A DNA stretch of 64,000 nucleotides, taken from NCBI RefSeq assembly GCF_950295315.1, contig NW_026647185.1:1-64000 (forward strand). Direction: 5' to 3'. This document shows positions 32,228 through 43,969 of the stretch, piece after piece. The translations under genes were made by a program, and so were the position numbers. How positions within the stretch are numbered: the first letter of the stretch is position 1; each line of letters starts with the position of its first letter. Source of the stretch: Erinaceus europaeus (taxonomy: Eukaryota > Chordata > Mammalia > Eulipotyphla > Erinaceidae). The notes under the pieces were generated by a model that worked only from the letters and a program-made list of their open reading frames with translations, was not told the DNA's origin and ran no database searches.

Positions 32228-34994
32228 GAGCAGGCTTTCAGAAGGTCAGAGTGAGTAAAAATAGGCAAAAAGATCTTTGGGGGGGAGGATCAGGCAAAAA
32301 GAAAGTCTGAGAGCAACAAAGCAGGCACACAGAAGGTCAGAGAGAGTCAGGAGGTGTATATAAAGACAGAGAGGATCCGAGCAGGCACATAGAAGTTCAG
32401 AGTGTGTCACAGCAGGCAAACATAGGTCAGAGGAGGAAAGAGCTGGCAGCCAGAAGGTGAGATGGGGACAGAGCAGGCACACATAAAGAGCTGGTCAGAG
32501 CAGGTGGAAAGAAGGTGAGAGGGCAACAGAAGAGGCACAATAAGTCAGAGGGGGAAAGAGCAGACACAGAGACGATCAGAGCAGGCACACAGGTCAGAGA
32601 AGATGCATAGAAAAATCAGAGAGGTTCAGATCAGGAGGGACAGAGCAGAAAAAAAGAAGATAGGAGTGGGACAGAGAAGGAGCATATATGTTCAGAGGGC
32701 AATAGATGAGACACAGATCAGTGTAGGACACAGAAAGGACACACAAGGTCAGGAGTACAGAACAAGTGCACGGAGGTTTAGATGAAAAGAAAGCAGGGCC
32801 ACAGGAGATAAAAGTGGGTCAGAGCAGGTGTGGAGAATGTCAGAGTGACTCCTAACAGGCCAACAGTAGGTCACAGAGGGTGAAAGCAGGCACACAGTAG
32901 GTCAGAGCAGGCACAGGAAAGGTCAAAGGGAGACATGACAGGTGCACATAATGTCAGACGGAGGGAGTCAAAGTAGGTGCAAAAATGTATTAGGGGCACA
33001 TAGCAGTCCCAGGAAATGTTAGAGGAAATCTGAGAATGCCCTGGAAAGGTCATCAGGTATGAGAATAGGCACTATGTAGGAAGGGGTTTAGAGGCAGTCA
33101 GTGCATGGAAGGTGAATGGAGATCAGTGAAGGAGCACAGTTCAGAGTGGACAGAGCAGACAAAAATGTCAGAGGGGGAAGCAAGTGCAAAATGGTCAAGT
33201 CAAACTGAGGAAAGATCAGAGGGGACTGAACAGGTGCAAGGAAGTTCAGAGGGATAGAGAGCAGAAGCACAAAAGGAAGAAAGTTACAGAAGGAAGAGCA
33301 GAGAGACCACCAGAGCAGCCCTACTGACTATGCACAGTGCTAGTTTCCTGAAGTCATAGCAGAACTATCACAATAGCCACTTCTGAGAGAACTGAAACCC
33401 CATGTTTGGGACTTGCACAGGGATAATCGGAGGAGTGAGAAGGCAGAAATCAAAGAGGCCAGAGAGGGTCAGAACACGTACACAGATCAAGTGCATCAGA
33501 GCAAGCACAGAGAAGGACAGAGTGAGTCAGAACAGGTGAAAAGTTTGTCAGAAAGGATAGAGCAGGTGTACAGAAGGTTGTAGCAGGTGCACAAAAGGTC
33601 AGAACATGTGCAGAGGTCAAAGATGATCAGAGCTGGTACACAGAATGTCAGAGACAGAGCAGGTGCACAGAATGTCAAAGATGCTTAGAGCATGCACATA
33701 GATGGTCAGAGGATATCACAGCAGGTGTGTACGTCAGAGGGGAACAGATCAGGCTCAAGGAAAGTTAGAGGCGGAGAGAGCAGGAGCACTGAAGATCACT
33801 GTAACAGAAACAAGAGTAGACAGGCCACTAGATAAGCCCTGTTTCCTCAGAGGACGCCGCCATCTCACTTGACAAGATGGCAGGACTTCCATTCTGCTCA
33901 CCACCCACAGAGCAAGTTTCTTCAAGCCACAGCAGAAAGGAGACACCAGCCAATTCTGAACAGATTGAAGTCTCAACTCATAGGCAGGGAAGCACATAGG
34001 TGGGACTTAAGCAGAGAGAATTAGAGTAGTGTACAGACAGAAATCACAGAAGGTCAGAGAGTGTCACAGCAGGAGTACAAAAGGTCAGAGGGTGTCAGAC
34101 CTGGCACACAGAAGGTCAGAGAGGGACAAAGCAGGAAGGTGGAAGGTCAAAGTGAGACACTGCCATCATTCAGTATGTCAGATGAAACAAAGCAGGCACA
34201 GCAAAGGTCAGACAGTGATATAACAGGCACACAGAATGCCAGAAGGAGTCAAAGTAGCTGCACAAATGTCTTAGGGTTACAAAGCAGGCCCTGGAAAAGT
34301 ATTAGATGGAATCAGAGCAAGCCCAAGAAATGTCAGAGGGTGCCAGAGCAGGTACAGTGTTGGTCAGAGAAGTAGAGCCAGCCTGTGCACAGAGGTGAAT
34401 TGGGATCAGTGCAGATGCTCAGGTAACAGTGGGACATTGCATGCACAAAGAAGGTCAGACAGCTACAGAACAGGTTAAAGAAAGGTCAAAAGGGGTAAGA
34501 GCAGACTTTGGGAAGGTCAGAGGGGCACAGAGAAGGCAAAGGAAGATTACAGGGAGACAGTGCAGGAGCATAGAAGGTCATTGTGATAGAAACCAGAGCA
34601 GAGAGTCCCCCAAAGCAGACCTGTTTCCTCAGAAGCTGCCTCCATCCTACTTGACAAGATGGCAGAAATTCCACATTCTGCCCAACTTCCACAGAGCAAG
34701 TTTCCTCTGCTGAAGCAGAACTGAAACACCAACCACTCATGAGAGAACTGAAGCCTTAACTAGGACCCAGGAAATCACACGGGTGGTACTTGCACAGAAA
34801 GAATCAGAAGAGTATGCAGGCAGAAATCACACAGGTCAGAGCACATAGCACAGGTGCACAGAGAGTCTGAGAAGGTGCACAGGTCAGAAACCACCAAATC
34901 AGGTCAGAGCCCAGCAGATCACGCACAAAGAAAGTCAGAACAGGTGCACAGAATCTCAGAGAGGGTCAAAGCAGGCAGGTCAGACAGGGTGTTA

Positions 34995-35230
34995 AAAAAT
35001 AAACGAGAGGCCAGGTTTGGCATCTAGCTGAAGACTGATCTTACTATGTGCAAGTACCTGTGTTCAACTCCCGGGTGCCCACCTGTGGTGCTGAATGAGG
35101 GGTGAGTTTCAGAACCATAAATCAGTGATGCAAGTGAAACAGCTTTTATGGACCCTTTCCAATCAGCTTCTCTCGGTCTCTATCCAACAAATAAGATATA
35201 TAACACATAAATAAGTAAATATTTATTTTA
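34995..35230 (+). repeat. SINE-like element, diverged (family B type)
   Basis: GAGGCCAGGTTTGGCATCTA, GTTCAACTCCCGGGTGCCCA (box-B-like), CGGTCTCTATCCAACAAATA and an A/T-rich tail. Confidence 0.5.
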
Positions 35231-35379
35231 AAGTAGTGCAAATAGATATATTCATAACATCCTGTGATTCAGACAGACAACCATCATTGAGCAGAGCTTG
35301 TCTGCTAACACTGATTTAAACCATCACTCATTCTATCATTGGGCACATACACAAAGGGGTTAAAAATATACATATAGTC

Positions 35380-35757
35380 AACAAATGCTAAAAAAGATGT
35401 GTTGTCCTATATACTTTCCAATGACTTCCCACACGCACTGAAGAATAGACCTCACCCAAGGAGAAAAAAATTTCTCAACCTGGAGAAAAGAGCCTGTCCC
35501 TGGAAAAGATGGTTGAGTTAAAGTTAATTGTGTATAAAAGGACATTCCAGAGTACCATGACAGCATCCCTAGAATCTACCTGGATTGTGTGTTCACCAGT
35601 ACTTGATTACATTTTTAACAAGAACATTATGGCAGAGGAGAACCTAGTAGGGGTTGAACTGTTATGTGGAAAAGTGGGGAATGTTATGCATATACAAACT
35701 AGTGTGTTTTGCTATCAAATGTAAACCATTAATCCCCCAATAAAAAAATAAAAAGAA
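35380..35757 (+). repeat. L1 3' end, 5'-truncated
   Basis: Matches the end of the L1 at 52,585-53,850: CCTAGTAGGGGTTGAACTGT, AAAGTGGGGAATGTTATGCA, AAACCATTAATCCCCCAATA and an A-rich tail. Confidence 0.8.
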
Positions 35758-35759
35758 AT

Positions 35760-36310
35760 TTAACTGGGGCTATGTGTAACCCAGACTGCAAAGTCTGTGG
35801 TCACAAATGCATCTTGTAGGATTATTACTGTGGCCACCTGCAATCACACATGAGCCATATTAGAACAGATTAACACCTGGGCTGGCCTGTGACGTGATTT
35901 ACAGACACGTATCATGGAAAGCTGAATAATTTGGCCCATGTGCTAACAACTGAATCATAAGCCACTAGCCTCCTAATAGAAAATATATATAAAGTTAAAG
36001 ACTCAGAAAAATATTCTTAGAAGCACAAAATTTAAAGCTCTGTATTTTACATTGGTTTTGAAAGTTATCAAACAAACTTGCATGTGGTTGTATACGGAAC
36101 ATCAAAAAAATAAAGATTTAAAGAACAAAAAAAAATACCTCAGTAAATTAATTTTTAAATCACTTTAGATCCATTCCTGTGACAGAACAATGCCCTGTTA
36201 ACTGCGAAATGTATCTCTTTGACTTATGACCTTTACATATTAGGAATAACATTCTGCTAATAATCCTAGTACAGGATATTCACTACAATTATTACAGATA
36301 AATGACTCAC
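35760..36310. other. Sequence with no recognised feature
   Basis: No coding frame or repeat partner noticed. Confidence 0.5.
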
Positions 36311-36314
36311 ATTT

Positions 36315-36636
36315 GGGGGCTGGGCAGTAGCACAGTGAGTTAAGTGCACATGGTGCAAAGCATAAGGACTAGTGTAAGGATTCTAGTTTGAGGCCCCTTC
36401 TTCCCACCTGCAGAAAGGTCCTTTCACAAGCCAGGAAGCAGGTTTGCAGGTGTCTTATCTTTTTCTCCCCATCTTCCCTTCCTCTCTCTCTCAATTTCTC
36501 TCTATCCTATCTACCAATGATAGCAAATGACAACAACAATGATAAACAACTAGGGCAATAAAAGGAGAAAAATAGCCTCCAGGAGCAGTGAAGGTACCAA
36601 GCCCCAGCAATAACCCTGGAGCCAAAAAGAAAGGAT
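36315..36636 (+). repeat. SINE family A, long variant, full length
   Basis: GGGGGCTGGGCAGTAGCACA head, pyrimidine body, GATAAACAACTAGGGCAATA, CCTCCAGGAGCAGTG and AATAACCCTGGAGCCAAAAA tail. This copy shows the complete arrangement of the long variant. Confidence 0.85.
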
Positions 36637-37424
36637 AAATAATACAAATTTATGCTAGGCTTTAATGCACAATCCTTAGCCTGAGAAACTGTAACATCTC
36701 TTAATCCCTAGTTAATAATTTAACACTTAGCCAGTAACATGAAAGCCAAGTAGAATTCATTAATACCACAAAGAATATTAGAGTACAGAAAACATAAGAT
36801 GAAATACTCTTTTTTAAATGTTTTATTACTTTTAATGAGAGAGATACAGAGATAAATAAACAGAAACACCAGAGCATGGTTTAGCTCTGGTTTAAGAAGT
36901 TCAATGCTCTTTATAGTCATTATTGTTTCAGAATGAAGTGGTTGGGTTGATTAAACAGTGTATAACACTTTGAAATCTAAAACACAAGGTCCAGCATCCT
37001 AAGATTCAGGGTGTCGGTCTGGGCCTCTGCTCATCTCTATCTTAATGAATAATTTTAGAGCTCTGTTATAGCAAAATAGCTATGCAAAAAGACTTCTATG
37101 TCTGAAGGTTCAATTCACAGCACCAACAACAACTAGAAATGAGCACTGCTGGCCTAATCTGTTTCTTCTTCTGTATTTATTGCTAAATAAAATTAATTAA
37201 TTAAATAAATTAAATATTTAAAATTTTACAAATAAAATTTGTAAAATAATAAAATTTAAAATAAATAAATAAAATATTGAAATGCATGAATAAATAAAAT
37301 ATTTAATAGTAAAATCAATAAATATTTGAAAATTAAAATAAATAAATAAAATATTTAAAAAGTAACAAATATTTTAAACTTTATAAAATATCAACATAGT
37401 GGTCTGGGAGTAGGCACAGTGGAT
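36630..37424. repeat. Duplicon shared with 26,970-27,640
   Basis: Same order, with an added AT-rich expansion (AATAAATTAAATATTTAAAA, 37,185-37,390). Ends abruptly in GGCACAGTGGATA of a SINE-C head, then joins a fragment matching 24,106. Confidence 0.8.
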
Positions 37425-37510
37425 ATTTATTGCAAATACCACAAACACATTTATCACTGATATTATAAGTTAAACTCAAATATCATATTATCTTCATTAA
37501 TATTTACTTC
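37425..37510. repeat. Fragment matching the start of the P-block units
   Basis: TTTATTGCAAATACCA and GATATTATAAGTTAAACTCA match 22,235-22,300 and 24,106-24,170; the CpG block itself is absent. Confidence 0.65.
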
Positions 37511-38690
37511 ACATATTGAGAAAGTTTTATTAGCATATATACTATGAGATCTAAACAGAACTCTCTTCATAGAGCATGACACCTGCTATCACTTCATACT
37601 TTCCTAAAACCTGATCCAGAGAAGTGAGGAAATATAACACACACACTGAGAGATAGAGAGAGAAAATATAGCAATACCTATTCACAGACCATGTCACGCC
37701 ATTTACATATCCTGCTAAAAATTCAAAGTGATCTGAAGTAGACTAGAGAATTTGTGTAAACATTTAAAATAAAGACAACATTGATTTTAAAACATGTATG
37801 TATTATCAAGAATCAAAATTTGTATTTCAGAAGTGCAAAATAAGGTTGCACAACTAAAGCACTTTCCTGGAATATACATACGACTCACATCCTAAAAATT
37901 ATGAAATAATACCCAAAGGAACCACATGATCCCTAAATAAATGTGAAGGCAATCATGCTCATACAATGGAAAAAAAATGGCCACAGTACATTATTACCAT
38001 CTGCTGATTTAAGATAATCCCAATTAAAATTTCCAGTTCCCTGGTTAAAAAAGTTAAAGGAGATGTAAACATTCAGACCAAATATTAAGAGTCTAATTAA
38101 GAATAAGTCTATCTTGAAAAGCAAAATCAAACCAAGAGATTCCTACTGACAAAAATACAATATTAGCTAGTGAGATGGTGTAATCCCAGGAGATATAGAT
38201 ATCAACAGAAATTAATTATAAAAATAGGCAGGATCCACCCATAGTCAATGGTTTGGATAAGGAAAACAACACCCCGACAGTGTTTTCATGAAATTGCAAC
38301 AACAGACAACTGAGAAAGTGCAGAGAAGTAAAATCTGAGACAAAAAATGGCAGATGATTGACTCAAAATGGGTTAAATGTGGGCTGACTGGAGAGTTTCT
38401 TGGGACAGTGAACTTCCTTTATCATGGGCACAACCCAAATTCAGTCCCAGTCCCCATCATCCCGAGGGAAGATACAGTGTTGTACTGTGTCTCTCTCTGA
38501 AAAAAAAAGTCAGCATTATAACCATTTAAGACTTTGAGCTTTAAAACAGGTTTACATTGGATGTGGAAATTATGAAAAAAGAGAAATTTCTCTTTTATAT
38601 GGCCAACAAAGTTATTACTGGGGCACAGCAAGTACGGATGAACTAGTCCTGGTGGCCATATTTTCATTTTATTTCTTAATATTTCTTTTT
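37510..38690. other. Sequence with no recognised gene
   Basis: AT-rich, several short frames on both strands with no recognisable motif and no partner in the window. Confidence 0.5.
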
Positions 38691-38939
38691 TTAAATTCCC
38701 CCCTTGTTTTATCGTCATTGTGTCTTATTGATGTTGTTGTTGGATAGGACAGAGAGATATGGAGAGAGGAGGAGAAAACAGCAGGGGAGAGAAAGATATT
38801 CAACCCCTGCAGACTTGCTTTACCGCCTGTGAAGGGACTCCCCTGCAGGTGGGAAGCCGGGGGCTCGAACCCGGATCCTTACCCCAGTCCTTGTGCTTTG
38901 CGCCACATGGCTTTACCCGCTGCGCTACCACCGACTCCC
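38690..38939 (-). repeat. SINE family A
   Basis: Minus strand from CCCCTTGTTTTATCGTCATT to GCTGCGCTACCACCGACTCC. Confidence 0.85.
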
Positions 38940-39111
38940 ATTATTTCTCATTTTAATTAGATAGACTATAAAAAATAGAAGGGTTAGGGAGAGAGGACAA
39001 AAAGATATACACCTGTGAACAAGCTTCACTCTTGAATTTGACTCACTGCAGGTGGGGCACGAGGTTACTTGTGGGAAATTTAGCCGTAAGCACAGCCAGC
39101 TGAGACTCATC

Positions 39112-39245
39112 AGGATGGGGGAGGCTGCACAGTGCTGATGCAATTAAGAATCTCATGTCTGAGGTTTCAAAGTCACAGGCTCTATTCCCTTTGCCACAAT
39201 GAGCTGGAGTGTACCAGTGTTCTAGTAGAAAAATAAATACAGTAG
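39112..39245 (+). repeat. SINE family D, diverged
   Basis: GATGCAATTAAGAATCTCAT, TGTCTGAGGTTTCAAAGTCA, CAATGAGCTGGAGTGTACCA and AAAATAAATACAG. Confidence 0.55.
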
Positions 39246-39249
39246 GGGA

Positions 39250-39410
39250 AGGAGAGTGCTGCACACATGTTATAATGCACTGGGTTAAAGCCTCAGTACT
39301 ACCAAGCAGGGGGGAAACTTCACAAAAAGTGAAACAGTGCTACAGGTCTCTATCACCACAACTGATCTGTGTCTTCCAAATAAATAACATAGTTTTAAAA
39401 GAATAATGCA
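39250..39410 (+). repeat. SINE family B, diverged
   Basis: CTGCACACATGTTATAATGC, GGGGAAACTTCACAAAAAGT and TTCCAAATAAATAACATAG. Confidence 0.5.
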
Positions 39411-39549
39411 ATAAACAATTAAACAATAAACAATAAACAATAAACAATTTAATGAGCAGAGAAGGTGGTAAAGCCAGTGAAACCTGCAACTTAAAACTCA
39501 AACGAGGCAGTGCTGTGGTGTTGCTCCCTCTCTCCCCCTTTCTTATCCT

Positions 39550-41120
39550 TTGTACTATACTAACACTCTTAGGAACATTGAATGTGGGGTGGGAGACAGC
39601 ATGAAGGCTGGGCAGAGATGACCAGGCCTGAATCCCTGTAGTGTTGCAGGCAGAGTGCAGACCTTGCATGTGGGAGGCTCTAGATTACATACTGAAATCT
39701 CACAAAACTGAGGACACAGCTCTATGGCCTGTCCCTCCCCTGCTCTCTCACAACCACAGGACAGGAGACTGGAAGGGGGCCTAATGGTAAAAGCAAGCCA
39801 GAGGTTCCTGCTTGAGGCTTCTAGTCCACAGTCAGCAGTGCCGCCTGGACTGAGAAACCATACACTGTCCTTATCACAGGGCGCACCAGTTGGAGGCTGT
39901 GACCCCGCCAAGGGGTGGGGCGGGGGGAGCACAATACACAGCCACCACCCAGCACCGGGATGAATTGCAGCATTTAATCGCCAGCTTCAAGCAGCCAGGC
40001 GACTGGGGCTTCACCTAGCCAACGGGGTGGCTAGGGGGAGGAGGTGAGGTCACATAAATCTCCCTAATCCCCCCTCGCCTTCCGGAGGCACCTCACAGCC
40101 CTCAGCAGAAGCATGGTGGGGCTGCGGGCGGGGCATTGGAGATGGGGGACCTGAGCGCCCATGCCCTGAGGACAGCCTCCCAAACCAGCCTCGGGCAGGG
40201 CGGCGTGTGCCCGCGGGGTGCGCCCCTTCCAGTCGCCCCCCACGAAGAGCTGAGCTCAGGGCCCCCCAAGCTCCTGGGGTGATGTGCGGCATCCCAGCCA
40301 CCTGCTCCTCCAATAGGGGTGGTGCGCTGGAGGCCCCTCTCTCCTCCTGGGACCGGGCTTGGCATGGCCGGAGAGCAACTCCCGGGAGCAGTAGACCTGG
40401 TCCTGACCCGCCAGGCCCTTGAGGTGCCGGGACCGGGCTCCATACCTCCTGGAGGTGTTGGAAGCCCCCGACCTCTCTGTCCCCGCAAAGCACAGCCCCC
40501 GGCTCACCCCGCGGGCGACCAGGGCCCGGCGCAGGCTTCATGGGGCCCCAAGTTCGGGCCACCACGCCGCCGAGTCACCCTGAAGCCTGGCTGCTCAGAG
40601 GACTGACCGCCTGTCTGGCGCCACCTTCCCTCCCACCCCAGCTCTGCCCCGCCATGGACACTCACCTCCAACTCCAGTCTGGGCTCTGCGCTGCCTTCCA
40701 GCTCGGGGTGGCGCAGGAGAGGGTGTGGGAACCCAGGGAGAGGCTGTGCTGAGGCCTGGATGGAGCGACCAAGGAAAGTGGTCAAGCAGCAGCACCCGGT
40801 GCAAGCAATGGACCAGGTGCGTGAATAATTGCCCAGGGCATGGAGAAAGTGGGCCCCCGGGGAGCCCCGCCCGCCCCCATGCAGCGCCATTGGCCCAGGT
40901 GCAGGCTGCATGGGAGGGGCCAGGGCCTGGCCTTGATGATTCACCTTGAATAAGGCCGCTGAGCTGCTCCCAGCCCCGCCTACAGCCCGCAGCTGGCCCA
41001 TAGGGGTCCAGCCACCTGTCTGCAAGCCTTGTCTCTAGTCCCAGGCTGAGACAGGCCCAGATATCCCCCATCCACCAGCTAGCTGAGGTGCGTGCAGCAT
41101 GGCGCCCTCCGAAACTGGGG
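39550..41120. repeat. GC-rich duplicon, copy 2, with CpG-rich P and Q blocks
   Basis: Left part matches 11,265-11,850. From 40,040 it matches P-block sequence (GTGCGCCCCTTCCAGTCGCC, GAGCTGAGCTCAGGG), and from about 40,720 Q-block sequence, in the same order as at 22-26 kb but more diverged. CpG density is high throughout 39,900-41,050. Confidence 0.8.
40865..40893 (+). promoter_or_regulatory. GC-box plus ATTGG module, copy 4
   Basis: CCCCGCCC and ATTGG at 24-base offset in the diverged copy; surrounding sequence has changed more than this module, which argues for constraint. Confidence 0.45.
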
Positions 41121-41259
41121 CTAGAGAAAGGAGATGCGTGGGGTAGGAAGGTGATCAGACCCCAGTCCCATTCCAACCCTCATTCCTTCCCTCCATTGCA
41201 GTGGAGGCTGCCAGGGGAGGAGCAGGAAAAGCAAATTCTGCTTTGTGTTTTCCTTTCTG

Positions 41260-41261
<2 letters not shown>

Positions 41262-41293
<32 letters not shown>
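41262..41293. repeat. (GT)n microsatellite
   Basis: Pure GT run of about 16 repeats. Confidence 0.9.
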
Positions 41294-41295
<2 letters not shown>

Positions 41296-41356
41296 TCATC
41301 ATCACTTGGGTTTCATTATTTTAGGCTGAATTTTTCCAGTATATTATACCAATGAG

Positions 41357-41525
41357 AGACCAGGTGGTGGCACATCTGCTTAAGTATACACACTGAAGTG
41401 CACAAGGTGTCAGGCTCAACATCTACAGGGGAAAATCTTCACGTGTTGGAGTAGGGCTGCAGGTGTCTCTGTCTTCCCATCTTCTCCCATTCTGCTCTGT
41501 TTCTTTTAAATTATATATAAATAAA
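41357..41525 (+). repeat. SINE family B
   Basis: GAGACCAGGTGGTGGCACAT head, ACACACTGAAGTGCACAAGG, TAGGGCTGCAGGTGTCTCTG and a TATATAAATAAAG tail. Confidence 0.75.
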
Positions 41526-41589
41526 GACATTATATTACACCCGTAGACACACATATGCCACGGAAGAAAAGTGAGTGAGCGAGTGAGAG

Positions 41590-41780
41590 AGAGAAAGAAA
41601 GCTAAGTGGACAGAGAACTGAACTCTCAATTATGAGGTTGAGTTTGAATACCAGCATGACATGAACCAGCCTCAGATTGAGGTGCTATACTCAGGACCTC
41701 TCCCTGCCTCTTCCCCCATCATCTTTCCCTCTCTACCTCAGAATTTGTCTCTGAAGAACAAATGAAAGAAAAAGATCATC
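41590..41780 (+). repeat. SINE family C, diverged
   Basis: AAGTGGACAGAGAACTGAAC, TCTCAATTATGAGGTTGAGT and TTTGAATACCAGCATGACAT. Confidence 0.6.
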
Positions 41781-42635
41781 TCCACTATATTTGAGTACTA
41801 AACAGGAAAAAAAAATACATATAAAACTGATAAGATTGACCTTTGTTCACCAACTGATGTTTAGTTTTGCACCTAGAGGTCCTCAGAAAATTGAGGGGGG
41901 AGGCTGACAATCTATTGCTATAGCTGTCCAAAAGGGATCACTGTATTGGAAATTTGAGCATGAGATCCGAAGCCTGATTCCTGGCATGGCATATGTCAGG
42001 TGATGGTGATGCAGGTGAGGCTGATGATCCAGGCTCAAGGACAGGCCATGCCAGCTCTCCTAGCTGCCCACAAACTGGGCCTCACTCATGTGTTGACCTA
42101 ACAGGAGGGGTTGCACAATATAACCCACTGGCTTGTGCCACGTGGCCCAGGGAGATTAGCCAGGTAAGGGCCCTGCCTGCACCAGGAAGTTTGTCACTGC
42201 CCTAAGCCACTCCTGGCTGCTGCTGGCCTCTTAGGCTGGAATCTAGTTCATGGCAGCCAGCCACAGCTCCCACCCCTTCAGACAACAGCCATGCTGGTCC
42301 CCCATAGGCAGGACCAAGGTAGAACCCACCAGGCCAGGCTGTGGGTAGGGGACTTGGGCTCCAGCCATGAATGATGATCCAGGTGTGTCCCATCTCTGGG
42401 TCAGTCCCTCTGCTGCCATACCCACTGGGAAGAGGCTACTGGGAACCCATTCAGGACCAGGAGCAGATAGAGGATTCCTGTCTATCACTGAGTCCCCCTA
42501 GCAGCAAATCCAGTGGATGCTGGAGCAGCTAGGGGGAGAGGACAAGGGCACAGGAAATCTCCCTAATCCTTGAGCAGGTATAAACTCACCCTCCAGCCCT
42601 CAGGAGGCACCTCACAGCTCTCAGAAGAAGCATGG
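41780..42635. other. Sequence with no recognised gene
   Basis: Mixed composition. About 42,530-42,640 repeats 40,025-40,115 (CTCCCTAATCC, GGAGGCACCTCACAGC, AGAAGCATGG). The rest shows nothing I can support. Confidence 0.5.
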
Positions 42636-42757
42636 CATGAGTTTCTGTTTCTATAAATCTTTCCCCTATCAGGTTTAGATCAAAGCTTGGACCTGGGTCC
42701 TTGTGCACTGTGACATGTGAACTTATCCATGTACCATTTCCTGGCATTATTATATAT
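42636..42757 (-). repeat. SINE family B, uninterrupted paralog of 27,985-28,488
   Basis: GGACCTGGGTCCTTGTGCAC then GTGAACTTATCCATGTACC: the LTR seen at 28,151 is absent. Confidence 0.75.
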
Positions 42758-42774
42758 TTGTTTATTGTTTGTTT

Positions 42775-42967
42775 ACTTATTTATATTTCTTTTTTTTAAA
42801 GAATTTATTTATTTATTAATGAGAAAGATAGGAAGAGAGAGAGAGAGAAAGAACCAGATATCCCTCTGGTACATGTGCTGCCAGGGATTGAACTCGGGAC
42901 CTCATGCTCGAGAATCCAATGCTTTATCCACTGCGCCACCTCCTGGACCACTACTTATTTATATTTC
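42775..42967 (-). repeat. SINE family C with perfect 15-bp target duplication
   Basis: ACTTATTTATATTTC occurs at 42,775-42,789 and 42,953-42,967 around a minus-strand SINE-C (42,790-42,952) with intact GGTGGCGCAGTGGATAAAGC on its strand. The 28.5-kb paralog lacks it. Confidence 0.92.
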
Positions 42968-43086
42968 AACCAGGATTAAGTTACCTCTGAGGCTTGCTGC
43001 CAAAGACTCCCTGAGTTTGAGCCCCAGTATCACACAGTCCAGAAAGAAGCTCTGTTATGCTCCTCCTCTCACTTATAATGCTCTTG

Positions 43087-43087
<1 letters not shown>

Positions 43088-43138
<51 letters not shown>
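43088..43138. repeat. (TA)n microsatellite
   Basis: About 25 TA repeats. Confidence 0.9.
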
Positions 43139-43139
<1 letters not shown>

Positions 43140-43378
43140 CTCAGAAGTATACCTCAGTGTGATAGGGACTAGGCTTCATCCTTGGTTGTGCCCATGACAA
43201 TACAAGTTCACTCTGTGATGTGTGTATTTCAATATGTGTGCCACTGCTTGGCCTAGCAAATTCCCTCAGCACAAGTGCTTTTGCATGAATGAATGGCACA
43301 TTGGACTCACAAAACTGTCTCTTTCCCGAAGTCATTTCTCAACATGGCTCTTCCCATGCCTATGCTTCCTGTCATTTT

Positions 43379-43690
43379 ATAGATGCTATTGGGGAGTCGG
43401 GCGGTTAAGCACTGCAGTTAAGCGCAAGCAGTGCAAAGCACAACGGCTGCCTCAAGGATACCCGTTCGAGCCCCCAGCTCCCCACCTGCAAGGGAGTCAC
43501 TTCACAGGCGGTGAAGCAGGTCTGCAGGTGTCTATCTTTCTCTCCCCTGCTGTCGTCCCCTCCTTTATCCATTTCTCTCTGTCCTATGTAACAATGACAA
43601 CATCAATAACAACAATAACTACAACAACAATAAAAATACAACAAGGACAACAAAAGGGAAAATGAAGATTAAATATAGATTCCATTGGGA
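43379..43690 (+). repeat. SINE family A with imperfect target duplication
   Basis: Element about 43,392-43,677. Flanks ATAGATGCTATTGG and ATAGATTCCATTGG are diverged copies of one target; the 29.28-kb paralog lacks the SINE. Confidence 0.85.
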
Positions 43691-43728
43691 GTTGCCAAAT
43701 GGGAGCACAGCTACATTCTGCTGTGTGA

Positions 43729-43742
43729 CCACAAGGTGGCAG
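43729..43742 (+). promoter_or_regulatory. CTCF-like site (outer) of inverted pair
   Basis: CCACAAGGTGGCAG, 241 bases from its partner at 43,970. Confidence 0.5.
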
Positions 43743-43969
43743 CAACCCATGTACTTCTGTGTATATGTTTTGTAAAATGAGAGTAGATCAGGTATTGTCG
43801 ACTATAGATGTCAACGTTTGAATTGCACACACGATTCCCAAAAATCGTTCTTCTAGGGTGTATTGATCCCCCGTTTTGCTTTCTAGGTGGATGGGGTTTC
43901 TTTACTGGTCTAGGGAGACTCCATTGGGAGCTTCTGAATTCCTGTGCTCTGCTGAATTCTGTTGTATGT

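Larger units (their letters stand above)
30545..34990. repeat. Large ~30-bp minisatellite rich in AGGTCA / GGGTCA
   Basis: About 4.4 kb of diverged repeats built from GGTCAGAG, AGAGCAGG and CACAGAA words. Longer spacers carrying ACTTGCACAGAGAGAATC-type and CTCCATCC..GACAAGATGGCAG segments recur (near 30,760, 31,270, 33,310, 33,840 and 34,610), giving a loose higher order. Interrupted by a SINE at 31,390 and AT-rich DNA at 31,690-31,810. No frame stays open across the array. Confidence 0.9.
43020..43760 (-). repeat. Inverted cassette, downstream half
   Basis: Collinear with 28,990-29,360. A SINE-A (43,392-43,677) interrupts it. Includes the (TA)n tract and the CTCF-like site at 43,729. Confidence 0.75.

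Noticed and set aside
30545..34990. Possible CRISPR-like or coding tandem repeat
   Set aside because: Repeats are diverged and without unique spacers, the genome is vertebrate, and no frame stays open; it is a minisatellite.
40050..41176. Overlapping minus-strand frames of 128-193 codons in the 40-41-kb CpG block
   Set aside because: Same reasoning; the frames are not shared with the homologous blocks at 22-26 kb.
42717..43139. 140-codon plus-strand frame ending in an Ile/Tyr repeat
   Set aside because: It crosses a SINE-C and a (TA)n microsatellite; the frame is accidental.
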